From contig OX638348.1 in NCBI GenBank assembly GCA_951813085.1, positions 4,674,501 to 4,738,500 on the forward strand: a DNA stretch of 64,000 bases, read 5' to 3'. A program made the translations under genes and the position numbers. Origin of the DNA: an uncultured Opitutaceae bacterium. GTDB taxonomy: Bacteria; Verrucomicrobiota; Verrucomicrobiia; Opitutales; Opitutaceae. Within the stretch, counting starts at the first letter, position 1; each line of letters opens with the position of its first letter. The notes beneath the pieces were generated by a model. It searched no databases, had not been told where the DNA came from, and saw nothing but the letters and a program-made list of their open reading frames with translations. Of the stretch, positions 10,194 to 19,755 are shown piece after piece.

Positions 10194-10223
10194 GGTAGGG
10201 CCGATCGGAGATCGACCACTACC
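10194..10223. repeat. Intergenic hairpin between two minus-strand genes
   Basis: Arms beginning GGTAG..CGATC and ending GATCG..CTACC fold around a GGA loop, with one bulge or mismatch. It lies in the 190-bp gap between purC (ends 10239) and the esterase (starts 10047). It could be a transcription terminator for purC, although no T-tract follows, or a dispersed REP-like unit. No other gene content is visible in this gap. Confidence 0.35.
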
Positions 10224-10238
10224 GAGAACCGTGTTCGG

Positions 10239-11345
10239 CTACCCTTCGATCAGGTCGAATTCGCTGCGCAGGATCTCAATGATTTCCGCTTTGGGATTGT
10301 CGGATAGGATGATTTTCTCGCCCGTTATCGTTTCCGCGATCTGGGTATAGGTTTCGGATGTACTCATGATGATATCGAGCGGCAATTCATTGTCCGCCGC
10401 CAAGGCGGTGCGTTCTTCCATGCGCGTTTTGTCCAGGAGGATATCTGGCTCTGGGAAATGCTTGAGCAGGGCTTGGCGGAAACCTTCCTTGGAGTTTTCG
10501 ACTACCTTGCCTTCTCGATAGTTGGGTCCGTCCCAGATTCGCGATGAATCGGGCGTTCCGACCTCGTCCATGTAGATCAGTTTCTCGTTGCCATCCATGT
10601 CGGTGACGTAGCCGAACTCGAACTTGGTATCGACGAACACTTGATCCAAGGCGGCGAGAGAATCGCTTATCAGGTCAAATCCTTCGGACAGCAGCTTCTC
10701 GTAGACGTCGACATCCTCTACGCTGCGAAATTGGAAGGCCTCGAAATTGTCTACAATATCCTTGCGGGTGATGTTGACATCGTCCTGTTCGGGCACGCCA
10801 AGGATGCCTGAAAGGATGCCCTTCGTGGATGGGGTGATGAGCAGCTCCGGCAGCTTCTGATCTCGCTGCAGCCCATCGCTAATGGCTATGCCGCAGAAGT
10901 CGCGTTCGCCCTTTGCGTAGGCCCGCCACATGGAGCCGGTTATATACTGGCGAGCGATCGCCTCGATCATTACAGGTCGCGCTTTCTGCACGATCCAAAC
11001 GAATGGATGGGGAATCTCCAGAATGTGGCTATCGGCCAGTCCTTGCTCTCTAAATAGCTTGAACCAATGATTGGATATAGCGTTCAGGGCGGCTCCCTTG
11101 CCGGGCACGCCCCGCATGCCGCCTTTTCCCTGCCAGATGCACTCGAAGGCCGAGATGCGATCGCTGATGACCATTATGGCTAGAGGCGCATCCGCTGCGA
11201 CGGGGTAGTTTCGATCGGCAATCAGGCGAGCGCTGTCTTCTTTTGTCAGCCAGTACACGGAGCGTACTTTGCCGCTATGCACGGGCTCGTCGGTGCGTAT
11301 TGGGAGGTCGTTGTTTACCGCTAGTACTTTGTCAGCAAGACTCAT
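10239..11345 (-). CDS. purC: Phosphoribosylaminoimidazole-succinocarboxamide synthase
   Basis: 368 aa. SAICAR synthetase ligates aspartate to CAIR with ATP in purine biosynthesis in the cytoplasm. Visible signatures are GKVRSVYWL near the N-terminus, ISDRISAFE (substrate/ATP site), [14 protein letters not shown], and the FVDTKFEFG / [13 protein letters not shown] block. At 368 residues it belongs to the longer class of SAICAR synthetases, as in Vibrio (about 367 aa), rather than the 237-aa E. coli form. It is divergent from the sulfatase at 11640. The other purine gene here, purL, is 24 kb away, so there is no pur operon in view. Confidence 0.95.
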   Translation of the reverse strand: MSLADKVLAVNNDLPIRTDEPVHSGKVRSVYWLTKEDSARLIADRNYPVAADAPLAIMVISDRISAFECIWQGKGGMRGVPGKGAALNAISNHWFKLFREQGLADSHILEIPHPFVWIVQKARPVMIEAIARQYITGSMWRAYAKGERDFCGIAISDGLQRDQKLPELLITPSTKGILSGILGVPEQDDVNITRKDIVDNFEAFQFRSVEDVDVYEKLLSEGFDLISDSLAALDQVFVDTKFEFGYVTDMDGNEKLIYMDEVGTPDSSRIWDGPNYREGKVVENSKEGFRQALLKHFPEPDILLDKTRMEERTALAADNELPLDIIMSTSETYTQIAETITGEKIILSDNPKAEIIEILRSEFDLIEG

Positions 11346-11639
11346 AATCTGTGATAATTTTCGATAGGGGGATTCAATGGTTCAATTCGATTGGGAAATT
11401 GAAGCGTCCGTTTCAGCTTGGCAATAGAGGAAAGGGGGCGGGACAAAAATTTGCTTGGCGACGGCCAAAAAACAGGTTCAATCCAACGCTCAACCCGTCC
11501 AAGAGGAGTCTTTACTCAGTAAACTTCGCGTGTCCTAATGGACTCCTTTCATTCTAGACCAACTGAAGTTCAATATGCCTCATCGAATCGTTTACCCAAT
11601 TCGGGATTCCGCATCCCGTCGTCTCTATTTTGCAAGCAA

Positions 11640-13391
11640 ATGAAGATCTGCCTAGCTGCCCTGCTATTGCCCCTATTGAGTTCCCTCCTGTTCTCAGCGG
11701 AGAGACCTAACGTCGTCGTCATCTTGACAGATGACCAGGGTTGGGGGGACTTGAGCATCAACGGGAACAAGAACCTGAGCACGCCTCATATCGACTCCCT
11801 GGCCAAGGAAGGCGTTCAATTCGATCGCTTCTACGTTTGCGCCGTTTGTTCGCCGACGCGAGCGGAGTTCCTAACGGGACGTTATCATGCTCGTAGTGGC
11901 GTTTACAGTACATCCGCTGGCGGTGAGCGAATGGATTTGGACGAGGTGACGATTGCAGACACGTTCAAGGCCGCTGGTTATGCTACAGGAGCGTTTGGCA
12001 AATGGCACAACGGCATGCAGTATCCCTATCATCCCAACGGCCGCGGATTCGAGGAGTACTACGGATTCGCTTCGGGGCATTGGGGCGACTACTTCTCACC
12101 CCCGCTCGAGCGCAATGGCAAGATCGTGCAAGGGGAAGGGTTTATCGTGGATGACCTGACCAGTAAAGCCATGGAGTTCATCGAGGAGAACAAGGACAAG
12201 CCCTTCTTTGCCTATCTGCCCTACAATACTCCTCACTCGCCGATGCAGGTGCCGGACGTATTCTGGGATCGATTCAAGGACAAGGAGCTGGTCATGCATA
12301 ATCGCGAACGGGAGAAGGAAAACTATACGCACCTCCGCTCCGCGCTAGCTATGTGCGAAAATATCGATTGGAATGTAGGCCGATTGCTGGGTAAGCTCGA
12401 TGAGCTTGGGATCGCCGACAATACGATCGTTGTCTATTTCCATGACAACGGTCCTAACGGCGTACGCTGGAACGGGGACATGAAGGGCCGCAAGGGATCG
12501 ACCGATGAAGGCGGGCTCCGAACGGCGATGCACATCCGCTGGCCGGACCAGATCGAGGCGGGGAAGGTGATTGAGCCAATCGGAGCAGCCATCGATTTGC
12601 ATCCCACGCTTGCCGATCTAGCAGGGATCCCCACCGTCAATAAGATGCAACTGGACGGCCGCAGCTTAAAGCCGCTGCTGCTGGAAGACGATCCCGAATG
12701 GAATAACCGGATCCTGATCAATAACTGGCGGGACAAGATCAGCGCTCGCAATCAACGCTACCGCTTGGGGAATGATGGCAATCTCTACGATATCAAGCGA
12801 GACCCAGGCCAACGTAGGGATGTCTCCGAAGAGAGACCGAATATTAAGAAGCGATTGCAGGCGGCGATCGATCGCTTCAAGGAAAACGCTATGAAGGGAT
12901 ATGGAGAGGACGATCGTCCCTTTGTTATCGCGCATCCAGATTATAAGTACACGCAGATTCCTGCCCGGGATGGCGTTGGGCATGGCGCAATTCTACGTTC
13001 CAACCGCTACCCGAACTGTTCCTATTTCCTGAATTGGGTGAATGAGAAGGATACGATCACCTGGGATGCCGAAGTCGGCGCTTCGGGGAAGTACAAGGTT
13101 GAAATCGAGTACGCTTGCCCCGAGGCGGATGTCGGCTCGTCGATAGAGCTCAGCTTTAACGGCGCCTCGTTGAAGGGAAAGGTCACCGAAGCCCATGATC
13201 CTCCCGCGCGCGGGGGCGAAAATGACCGTCACCCGAGGCAAGAGTCCTACGTAAAGGATTTCAAGACGATGGAGCTAGGCGTCATCGAGCTGGAGAAGGG
13301 TGAAGGCCAATTGACCCTTTCCGCCCTCGACATGCCAGGATCCCAGGTCATGGAATTCCGCCTCATCATGCTAACCCGCGTGGAAGGGTAA
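11640..13391 (+). CDS. Exported arylsulfatase with C-terminal beta domain
   Basis: 583 aa from the ATG at 11640, chosen because a clean signal peptide ([20 protein letters not shown]) follows directly; the in-frame ATG at 11538 adds an unlikely 34-residue leader. The type I sulfatase core (about 23-430) has the metal-binding [10 protein letters not shown] and the formylglycine signature [11 protein letters not shown] (Cys is the modified residue), plus GKWH and DNGPNG. Residues from about 445 to the end form a beta-rich module that may bind carbohydrate. It probably acts in the periplasm on sulfated polysaccharide and needs a formylglycine-generating enzyme, not seen here. It is first of three consecutive sulfatases. 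Confidence 0.9.
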   Translation: MKICLAALLLPLLSSLLFSAERPNVVVILTDDQGWGDLSINGNKNLSTPHIDSLAKEGVQFDRFYVCAVCSPTRAEFLTGRYHARSGVYSTSAGGERMDLDEVTIADTFKAAGYATGAFGKWHNGMQYPYHPNGRGFEEYYGFASGHWGDYFSPPLERNGKIVQGEGFIVDDLTSKAMEFIEENKDKPFFAYLPYNTPHSPMQVPDVFWDRFKDKELVMHNREREKENYTHLRSALAMCENIDWNVGRLLGKLDELGIADNTIVVYFHDNGPNGVRWNGDMKGRKGSTDEGGLRTAMHIRWPDQIEAGKVIEPIGAAIDLHPTLADLAGIPTVNKMQLDGRSLKPLLLEDDPEWNNRILINNWRDKISARNQRYRLGNDGNLYDIKRDPGQRRDVSEERPNIKKRLQAAIDRFKENAMKGYGEDDRPFVIAHPDYKYTQIPARDGVGHGAILRSNRYPNCSYFLNWVNEKDTITWDAEVGASGKYKVEIEYACPEADVGSSIELSFNGASLKGKVTEAHDPPARGGENDRHPRQESYVKDFKTMELGVIELEKGEGQLTLSALDMPGSQVMEFRLIMLTRVEG

Positions 13392-13448
13392 ACTTGCGTC
13401 AGAAATTGAATGCTTTGCGGGAGAGCGCACCCTGTTGCGACTAGTATT

Positions 13449-14924
13449 ATGACAGCGAAAAAGACAATTTTCATAGTGGCGACGATGGCGTTGGTTTCTT
13501 TGTCCACCTACTCGGAATCGGAGCGCCCGCCGAATATTGTACTGATATTCATCGATGATATGGGCTATGCGGATATAGGGCCCTTTGGAGCTCGCGACTA
13601 TCCGACTCCGAATCTCGACCGGCTTGCGGTCGAAGGCCGTCGCTTTACCGATTTCGTGGTCAGCGCTCCTGTGTGCTCGGCCTCCCGAGCCGCCTTGATG
13701 ACTGGCGTTCTTCATGTTCGAATGGGAATCAATGGAGCCTACAGTCCCAAGTCTAGGTTCGGTATCCATCCGGACGAGATGACGATCGCGGAGCTGTGTA
13801 AGCAAAAGGACTACGCTACTGCGATCTACGGGAAATGGCATTTGGGGCACCATCCTAAGTTCCTCCCCTTGAATCATGGATTCGACGAGTATCACGGCAT
13901 CCCTTATTCCAACGACATGTGGCCCTGGCATCCACGCTACCACGGGCTGGCTCCAGACGATCCCAAGCGGCGCGAGGTGTACCCTGACTTGCCGCTCGTG
14001 GAAGGCGATCGGGTTATCGATGCAAACGTAACCGGGGAGGACCAGGAGAATCTTACTCGATGGGCCTCTGAACGAGGCGTTGAATTTATACATCGCAACA
14101 AGGACAATCCGTTCTTTCTCTACCTGCCGTATTCAATGGTGCATGTTCCGATCTACGCGAGCGATGCCTTCAAGGGAAAAAGCGGCGCTGGCTTGTATGG
14201 TGACGTCGTCATGGAGCTCGATCATGGAATTGGGACGGTGGTTGACGCGCTTCGCGACAACGGTATCGCGGAAAATACGCTCGTCATATTTACGTCGGAC
14301 AATGGTCCTTGGGTAGGCTATGGGGATCACGCTGGATCAGCCGGTCCGTATCGTGAATCAAAGCAAACCTCGTTCGATGGGGGCGTTCGCGTTCCCACAT
14401 TGTTTTGGTGGCCTGGCAAAATTCCGGCAAATACCAATTGCGATGAGCTAGCGTCGACGATCGATATCCTACCAACTGTGGCAACGCTGATCGGCGGCGA
14501 GCTGCCGGATCACGCGATTGATGGGAAGGATATCAGCGCTCTCATGCTCGGCGCTCGCGATGCGCGCTCTCCTCACGAGTACTTTCCCCACTATCATCAT
14601 GGCGAGTTGCAAGCCATTCGAAACGATCGGTGGAAATTGGTTTTCCCGCATGGTTACCGTTCTCTCAATGGTCGGCCGGGAGGTACCGGGGGATTGCCCG
14701 TACCCTACGATGCGAATACGGCTGAGCTTGCCTTGTACGATCGGGCCAACGATCCCGGCGAAGCAAATAATGTGATCGAGCATTATCCGGAAATATACGC
14801 TGAGCTATCTAGAGCAGCGGAATCGTTCCGGGCGGATTTGGGAGATAAATTGACCAAAGCTGCAGGGAGTGGAGTCCGGCAACCAGGGGAATTGGGACCG
14901 AACGATAGGGAGCTTGTATGGTAA
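13449..14924 (+). CDS. Exported sulfatase
   Basis: 491 aa from the ATG at 13449, which begins a signal peptide (TAKKTIFIVATMALVSLSTYS); the upstream in-frame ATG at 13410 would bury it. The sulfatase core shows IFIDDMGYADIG (metal Asp pair), the formylglycine motif CSASRAALMTG, GKWHLGHH, and TSDNGPW. The Ala at the third position (C-x-A-x-R) is an accepted variant. The ending matches the arylsulfatase A / N-acetylgalactosamine-6-sulfatase-like group. It follows the preceding sulfatase by 57 bp on the same strand and is probably in one transcript with it and the DUF1080 gene. Sulfated glycan specificity is unknown. Confidence 0.9.
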   Translation: MTAKKTIFIVATMALVSLSTYSESERPPNIVLIFIDDMGYADIGPFGARDYPTPNLDRLAVEGRRFTDFVVSAPVCSASRAALMTGVLHVRMGINGAYSPKSRFGIHPDEMTIAELCKQKDYATAIYGKWHLGHHPKFLPLNHGFDEYHGIPYSNDMWPWHPRYHGLAPDDPKRREVYPDLPLVEGDRVIDANVTGEDQENLTRWASERGVEFIHRNKDNPFFLYLPYSMVHVPIYASDAFKGKSGAGLYGDVVMELDHGIGTVVDALRDNGIAENTLVIFTSDNGPWVGYGDHAGSAGPYRESKQTSFDGGVRVPTLFWWPGKIPANTNCDELASTIDILPTVATLIGGELPDHAIDGKDISALMLGARDARSPHEYFPHYHHGELQAIRNDRWKLVFPHGYRSLNGRPGGTGGLPVPYDANTAELALYDRANDPGEANNVIEHYPEIYAELSRAAESFRADLGDKLTKAAGSGVRQPGELGPNDRELVW

Positions 14925-14963
14925 GCGTTTTAGAAGAGCACTTAAATAAACTGTATCGAAATA

Positions 14964-15635
14964 ATGAATATAAAAAAATCAATCGTATGCATTAGCGTCC
15001 TCTTGGCCGCTTCAATATCTACTACGGCCGCTCCGCCTAAGGGCGATGGCTGGGTTGCCTTGTTCGATGGTGAGACGCTCACCGGATTCGAATGCAAGAA
15101 CGGCTACGCGACCTATCAAGTCGAGGATGGCGCCATCGTTGGTCGGACTGCAATTGGGAGCGAGAATACCTTCCTGGTAACTCGTAAGGAGTATTCCGAT
15201 TTCGAAATCGTGTTTCAAGTGAAGGTCGACGACGGGCTCAACTCGGGTATACAAGTGCGCTCAAAGGGCCGCAATTGGGGTCACAATCACTTCATCGGTC
15301 CGCAAATCGAAATCGAAAGCGGCCCGGGTCAGTCCGGATTCGTTTACGGAGAGGGAATGGATACCGGTTGGATTTCCAAGGAGCCGATGTCGGATGACAA
15401 GAAGGTGAATACGCACGATTATATGAAGAATGGGAAGTGGAACGACTTTCGCATCGTGGCCAACGGGCCCAATATAAAGACTTATATTAATGGCAATTTA
15501 GTAGTGGATCAGAATATGCGGCAATTCCATCGCAACTACGCTTCGGGACACTTCGGGTTCCAAGTGCACAAGATCCCTAATGACAAAGGTCCCTTCGAAG
15601 TGCGCTGGCGGAATATTTACGTCAAAGAACTGTAG
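14964..15635 (+). CDS. Exported DUF1080 (3-keto-disaccharide hydrolase domain) protein
   Basis: 223 aa with a signal peptide ending near TTA-AP. The DUF1080 fold is recognisable from WVALFDGETLTGFE at the start, the middle FEIVFQVKVDDGLNSGIQVRS, the acidic/aromatic IGPQIEIE segment and the final GHFGFQVH...WRNIYVKEL. These are concanavalin-like beta-sandwiches, some now known as 3-keto-glucoside hydrolases or lyases that act after Gfo/Idh/MocA oxidoreductases. A Gfo/Idh/MocA gene is present at 33.9 kb but is not adjacent. The gene sits between two sulfatases, consistent with a role in sulfated glycan breakdown. Catalytic residues are not assigned. Confidence 0.85.
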   Translation: MNIKKSIVCISVLLAASISTTAAPPKGDGWVALFDGETLTGFECKNGYATYQVEDGAIVGRTAIGSENTFLVTRKEYSDFEIVFQVKVDDGLNSGIQVRSKGRNWGHNHFIGPQIEIESGPGQSGFVYGEGMDTGWISKEPMSDDKKVNTHDYMKNGKWNDFRIVANGPNIKTYINGNLVVDQNMRQFHRNYASGHFGFQVHKIPNDKGPFEVRWRNIYVKEL

Positions 15636-15668
15636 GAAGAATTTAATTATACGTCAATTCGCGCCTAT

Positions 15669-15685
15669 TTCTGGCGAAGCCAGAA
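15669..15685. promoter_or_regulatory. 7-bp perfect-stem hairpin upstream of a sulfatase
   Basis: TTCTGGC, loop GAA, GCCAGAA. It lies in the 134-bp gap between the DUF1080 stop and the next sulfatase start. No T-tract follows, so it is not a convincing intrinsic terminator; it may be an operator or an mRNA-processing hairpin. Confidence 0.3.
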
Positions 15686-15769
15686 CCCATTGGCTTGCCT
15701 AGCGAGACACGAGCGACTGACAAGGAGCGATGTTATAAAATCCGCTACCCTTTTCTTAATGCGACTTCT

Positions 15770-17239
15770 ATGATTTTCAGATCCCTTCTCTCGAGTTGCT
15801 TTCTTCTACTCTCAGCAATTGGACTGATCGCTGCGCAGCCGAACATCGTCTTCATCATGGCGGACGATATGGGCTACGGCGATATCCAGGCGCTGAATCC
15901 GAAGTCGACGATTCCCACACCGAATCTCGACTGGCTCGCGCGCGAGGGAATGACTTTTACGGATGCCCATTCGCCTTCGTCCGTTTGCACGCCGACCCGC
16001 TATGGCGTTCTCACAGGACGCTATTGCTGGAGGAGCGAGATGAAACGGGGCGTCCTCAATGGATATGGGGCGCCCTTGATCGAGACGGATCGACCGACAG
16101 TTGCCACTGCTTTGAGAGACGAAGGATACCGAACCGCGATAATCGGGAAGTGGCATTTGGGTCTCGGGTTTCAGAAGACTGGAGGCGAATGGGATTGGTC
16201 GAAGCAGCTGGACTACTCTCCAGTCGACGGTGGATTCGACTATTCGTACGTTATTCCTGCATCGCTGGATTTCCCGCCCTACGTCTATGTTGAAGGCCAT
16301 TCGATTACGGGCCTGCCCGACCGAATCCAGCCTAGGCAGTCGTTTCCAGCGTATTTACGGGAAGGTGAGCTGGGCTCCGATTTCTCGATCGTCGATTGCC
16401 TAGATCAGCTTGCGGATAAAGCTGCAGATTATGTTGCTGACAACGCCAACGCGGAGAACCCGTTCTTCCTCTATTTTCCGCTGACGGCGCCGCATAAGCC
16501 GACTTTGCCGCATCCTCGTTTCGAGGGGAAGAGTGGCTTGGGGCCTTACGGAGATTTCATTATTCAAACGGATGAAACCGTGGGCGTAGTCCTGGACGCA
16601 ATCGATGACGCAGGTGTAGCGGATAACACGTTAGTGATCTATACGAGCGACAATGGCTCCTATATGTACCGCTATCAGGACCCTGATAGAGACGACCATG
16701 TAAAGGATTCCTCGATACAAGGTTACTACGAAGGCCACCATACAGCCAATGGCGTTCTTCGCGGGACCAAGGCGGATATATGGGAGGCGGGTCACAGGGT
16801 TCCGTTTCTCGCGCGTTGGCCCGAAACGGTGGAAGCGGGAAACGTGAGTAATCGGACCATTACGCATACTGATTTTTTTGCGACTGCGGTATCCATTGCA
16901 GGAGGACAGATTCCGAGTCCACGTGTCGCTGCCCAAGACAGTTTCGACTTTTCGCCGCTATTGATGGGACACGAAAAAGGCTGGAAACGCGCGCCAGTGA
17001 TTCATCACTCTGGCGGTGCGATGTTCGCTATCCGCGATGGCGACTGGAAACTTATTCTAGGCAACGGATCGGGCGGTCGCGAGAAACCCTCCGGCAAACG
17101 CTTCGACCGTCCTTGGCAGCTCTTCAATTTGCGGAAGGACTTGAGCGAGACGACAGATGTCTTTCGCGAGTACCCTGAGATCGCTCAGGACCTAGAAAAG
17201 AAGGCCCTAGAGATCATGAGCAACGGCAGGAGCCGATGA
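15770..17239 (+). CDS. Exported arylsulfatase
   Basis: 489 aa from the ATG at 15770, which begins a signal peptide (MIFRSLLSSCFLLLSAIGLIAA); the earlier ATG at 15695 adds 25 residues without support. Motifs: IMADDMGYGDIQ (metal ligands), formylglycine signature CTPTRYGVLTGRY, GKWHLGLG, TSDNGSYM and the late HTDFFAT segment. This subgroup, with an RYCWR block after the signature, is typical of PVC sulfatases; the enzyme at 31228-32775 has a matching RYAWR and is its closest relative in the window. It is third in a row of sulfatases. The sulfated substrate is unknown. Confidence 0.9.
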   Translation: MIFRSLLSSCFLLLSAIGLIAAQPNIVFIMADDMGYGDIQALNPKSTIPTPNLDWLAREGMTFTDAHSPSSVCTPTRYGVLTGRYCWRSEMKRGVLNGYGAPLIETDRPTVATALRDEGYRTAIIGKWHLGLGFQKTGGEWDWSKQLDYSPVDGGFDYSYVIPASLDFPPYVYVEGHSITGLPDRIQPRQSFPAYLREGELGSDFSIVDCLDQLADKAADYVADNANAENPFFLYFPLTAPHKPTLPHPRFEGKSGLGPYGDFIIQTDETVGVVLDAIDDAGVADNTLVIYTSDNGSYMYRYQDPDRDDHVKDSSIQGYYEGHHTANGVLRGTKADIWEAGHRVPFLARWPETVEAGNVSNRTITHTDFFATAVSIAGGQIPSPRVAAQDSFDFSPLLMGHEKGWKRAPVIHHSGGAMFAIRDGDWKLILGNGSGGREKPSGKRFDRPWQLFNLRKDLSETTDVFREYPEIAQDLEKKALEIMSNGRSR

Positions 17240-17281
17240 ACGGTAGGTCCTGCTGGCGGTATAGGAACAATTCCATTTCTC

Positions 17282-17398
17282 CTATTCTTGAGTGAACTTG
17301 TGCGCTTCCACTACCTGATCGTTGCGAATCAGCAAGGTTTCGCCCACGATCGCCGGATAATTCCAGGTCTTGCCTTCGATCGCAGGGATTCGCCAAGA
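17282..17398 (-). pseudogene. Remnant of a PQQ-like beta-propeller protein (last blade)
   Basis: Read on the minus strand in the same frame as the lipoprotein gene, directly after that gene's TGA, this stretch encodes about 38 residues. They include IPAIEGKTWNYPAI, VGETLLIRND and a terminal VVEAHKF. This is the closing blade pattern of PQQ-binding-like (BamB-type) propellers, which end in a similar RN..E..A..L segment. No other part of such a gene is present, so a deletion probably removed the rest, with the lipoprotein gene now lying upstream. It is not a gene on its own. Confidence 0.5.
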
Positions 17399-17983
17399 TC
17401 ACTTTCTAGATTTAGGCTTTAGAACTCGTCCATCGACAAAATAGCCGAACTCGCCGTTATGGGAATCGCTCCAAGTGCGATCGTCATATCCCCATTTCGG
17501 CAATCCGTATAGACTTGAACTCCTGTTACTATCCAGAGTGTTCACCCCTTCGTATGCTATCATTTCAAATAGTTCGGAGGTCTTGATGGGATCCACTTTA
17601 AGGTTTCCCCATTGAAATAAAACGATAGCGGTTAGTAGACCTTCGTGGGTAATTTGAACCTCTTTGGGTATGCTGACTGTTTCAATAATTGAAATAGGAA
17701 TACTAATGACGTCGCTGTTTCTGGCGGTATTCAAATTTCCAGGTACTATCAAGATACTTAAATCCGTCATTCCAACTATTCCTATTCTCTGACTGACATG
17801 ATCGTGAGATCCTTCAGGGATAGTCGTAAAATAGCAAAAGCTAAGAATTCGAAAGCTGGATGTATCAGCCTTGAATATAGCCTTAATGCGATCGTTGTTT
17901 GACTGGATATTCAACGCGGGGGTTGCGCAGCCAAACATCAACATCGACAAAGCAGCAAGAGTGGCGCTCGCAGTGGGTGTCAC
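17399..17983 (-). CDS. Hypothetical lipoprotein
   Basis: 194 aa. The N-terminus MTPTASATLAALSMLMFGCAT is a lipoprotein signal with Cys near residue 19, so the product is probably anchored in a membrane facing the periplasm. I do not recognise the remainder. It is rich in beta-forming segments, has a hydrophobic stretch LLTAIVLFQW near residue 117, and ends in a basic tail KPKSRK. It does not look like the sulfatase or cytochrome families around it. Its TGA is followed in the same frame by the PQQ-propeller remnant. It lies between the sulfatase cluster and the dha cluster and probably belongs to neither. Confidence 0.6.
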   Translation of the reverse strand: MTPTASATLAALSMLMFGCATPALNIQSNNDRIKAIFKADTSSFRILSFCYFTTIPEGSHDHVSQRIGIVGMTDLSILIVPGNLNTARNSDVISIPISIIETVSIPKEVQITHEGLLTAIVLFQWGNLKVDPIKTSELFEMIAYEGVNTLDSNRSSSLYGLPKWGYDDRTWSDSHNGEFGYFVDGRVLKPKSRK

Positions 17984-18090
17984 GGTTTCAAACAGAGAGT
18001 TGGATTGTTTGTAGGGGTTTCGGTATGGAGTGTCAATTCATACGCAACTACTCGCTAGCTTGGAGATTCGCTGCTCGACAAGCATACTAT

Positions 18091-18118
18091 AAGGGCCGGA
18101 CCTACTGGCCCGACCCTT
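18091..18118 (-). terminator. Hairpin downstream of the dha/aldolase operon
   Basis: A 28-base imperfect inverted repeat opens AAGGGCCGG and closes GACCCTT with G-U-tolerant pairing. It begins 27 bases after the stop of the LsrF-like gene. On the minus strand it is followed by a weak A/T-rich run rather than a clean T-tract, so the terminator call is moderate. Confidence 0.45.
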
Positions 18119-18144
18119 GATCAATTCGAAAGCTAGAATTGTGA

Positions 18145-19020
18145 CTACGCATTTTTGAGCTCATTAAAAAGCTCGAGCGCCTCGTTCGGTTTCAGACCAT
18201 CGTGCACGATGCCGGCGACTGCCTTGATCATGGCTAGCGGTGCCTCCGACTGGAAAACGTTTCGGCCCATGTCGACGCCTGCGGCCCCGCATTGGATAGC
18301 GTTGTAGGCCAGTTCCAGGGCTTCGATTTCGGGAAGCTTCTTGCCACCTGCGATCACGACGGGAACAGGAGTGCAAGCGACTACGTTCTCGAAACCTTCG
18401 GTGTAGTAGGTCTTGACGATGCTGGCTCCATTTTCGGCGCAGACGCGGGCTGCGAGACTAAAGTAGCGGGAGTGGCGTACCATATCCTTGCCCACGGCGG
18501 TCACGCCCATGACAGGGATGCTGTACTTCTGGCCGATATCGACCAGCCGGCTGATGTTAGCAATCGTTGAGGCCTCCGTGGCGGCATCCCCTACAGCAAT
18601 CATGGCAGCCATGGCGGAAGCATTCATGCTGATGGCTTCCGCTTCATCGAGGAGGACGTTGTGGTTCATATCGGTAAGAATGGTGGTCCCGGTGTCGGTG
18701 CGGAGACAAATAGGCTTTGTATTGTCTGCAGGGATACAGGACCGAATCATTCCACGCGTTCCCATAAGGCAGTCCGCATGTTCCGCTAGGGGCGCGATAC
18801 TGAGGTCGATGCGTTCTAGACCGGATGTCGGTCCCATGAGGAAGCCATGGTCGAAGGCAAGCATCACTGTGCGTCCTGATTTTCGATTGAATATGCGGGA
18901 CATGCGATTTTTGATTCCCCAATCGGTGCTATTGAGTCCTTTGAGGTAAAAGGAGTCCGTATCGGCGGGTGTGTTGAGCCCGAAGTTATCGCCGTCTCTA
19001 ATGTCGTCTAGATCTGCCAT
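18145..19020 (-). CDS. LsrF-like class I aldolase (DhnA/DeoC superfamily)
   Basis: 291 aa, matching E. coli LsrF over its whole length: MADLDDI at the start, DWGIKNRMSRIFN, TVMLAFDHGF, LERIDLSIAPL, GVTAVGKDMVRHSRYFSLAARV, IVKTYYTEGFE (its Lys is the Schiff-base candidate), VVIAGGKKLPE and GVDMGRNVFQSE. LsrF is the thiolase of autoinducer-2 breakdown that yields dihydroxyacetone phosphate. There is no lsrK, lsrG, lsrR or Lsr transporter nearby. Instead the gene is last in an SDR-dhaK-dhaL-aldolase operon, so it more likely cleaves a phosphorylated ketose. It is spaced 53 bp after dhaL. The family call is strong; the substrate is inferred. Confidence 0.85.
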   Translation of the reverse strand: MADLDDIRDGDNFGLNTPADTDSFYLKGLNSTDWGIKNRMSRIFNRKSGRTVMLAFDHGFLMGPTSGLERIDLSIAPLAEHADCLMGTRGMIRSCIPADNTKPICLRTDTGTTILTDMNHNVLLDEAEAISMNASAMAAMIAVGDAATEASTIANISRLVDIGQKYSIPVMGVTAVGKDMVRHSRYFSLAARVCAENGASIVKTYYTEGFENVVACTPVPVVIAGGKKLPEIEALELAYNAIQCGAAGVDMGRNVFQSEAPLAMIKAVAGIVHDGLKPNEALELFNELKNA

Positions 19021-19073
19021 TTTCTGAAGGTAGTTAGGTGTTCAATTATATGCTGTTTTTAAATTCCGACTCG

Positions 19074-19712
19074 CTATCGCTGATTGACGTAGTCGCTCAT
19101 TGTTTGGAAAATTATGGATACGGATACCGCTCCGGGATCTGGATGCCCGATCGACTTTTCACCGAGCGTCTTGGCTCGCCCCATCGTTGCGATCATGGCC
19201 TTCGTTTTCTCCATGCCATCAGTCGCGCCAGCCGCAACGGCTGCGAACGCTTCGGAAGTTGAGCCGTCTATGGCGGCTTGCCCGGATTCCTGAGCGCCTG
19301 CCAAGGCATCGACCATGGTCTTGTCGCCGGGCTTGGCCCCACCTAGATTGCAGACGCCTTCCCGGGCGGCATCCAGAAATTGGGACAGTCCTGAGGCGTC
19401 AAGAGAGGCTGCATTGGCGAGCGCCATGCCACCGCTTTGGAAGAGCATGCCCATAACGGCGCCGGACGCTCCCCCCATGGATGCCATGAGGGCCATGCCG
19501 ATAGTGGTAAGCACGTCTCCCGCCGTTTTTGGCTCCAGAGCTTCGAGCTGGGACTTCGCTGCGGTGAAACCGCGCTGCATGCCGAGACCGTGGTCACCGT
19601 CCCCGAGTTTGCGGTCCGCCTCTGAAAGGAGCGCTTCGCTTTCTATGATTTTATCGGAGACTGCGATAAGCATGTCCCTGATTTCGACGGGGCTGAGGGC
19701 TTGATTGTCCAT
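19074..19712 (-). CDS. dhaL: Dihydroxyacetone kinase-type DhaL subunit
   Basis: 212 aa, the normal DhaL length. This all-helical nucleotide-binding subunit phosphorylates the substrate held by DhaK. The Mg-binding aspartates fit the family pattern D-x4-D-x-D in DRKLGDGDHG (about D33, D38, D40). The GASGAVMG and GDKTMVDAL loops and the C-terminal HPDPGAVSVS are also present. The gene sits 43 bp downstream of dhaK. No DhaM or other PTS phosphodonor is visible, so whether it uses ATP or a PTS donor is unknown. With an aldolase next door, the substrate may be a C4-C6 ketose rather than dihydroxyacetone. Confidence 0.9.
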   Translation of the reverse strand: MDNQALSPVEIRDMLIAVSDKIIESEALLSEADRKLGDGDHGLGMQRGFTAAKSQLEALEPKTAGDVLTTIGMALMASMGGASGAVMGMLFQSGGMALANAASLDASGLSQFLDAAREGVCNLGGAKPGDKTMVDALAGAQESGQAAIDGSTSEAFAAVAAGATDGMEKTKAMIATMGRAKTLGEKSIGHPDPGAVSVSIIFQTMSDYVNQR

Positions 19713-19755
19713 TTCGAGATTGGTTTGGAAGATGGCGGCGTTCGATTGGGAAACC

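Noticed and set aside
11504-11547. Inverted repeat AGGAGTC ... GACTCCT upstream of the first sulfatase
   Set aside because: Seven-base arms around a 30-base loop are likely by chance in a region this size, and no promoter or terminator signal goes with it.
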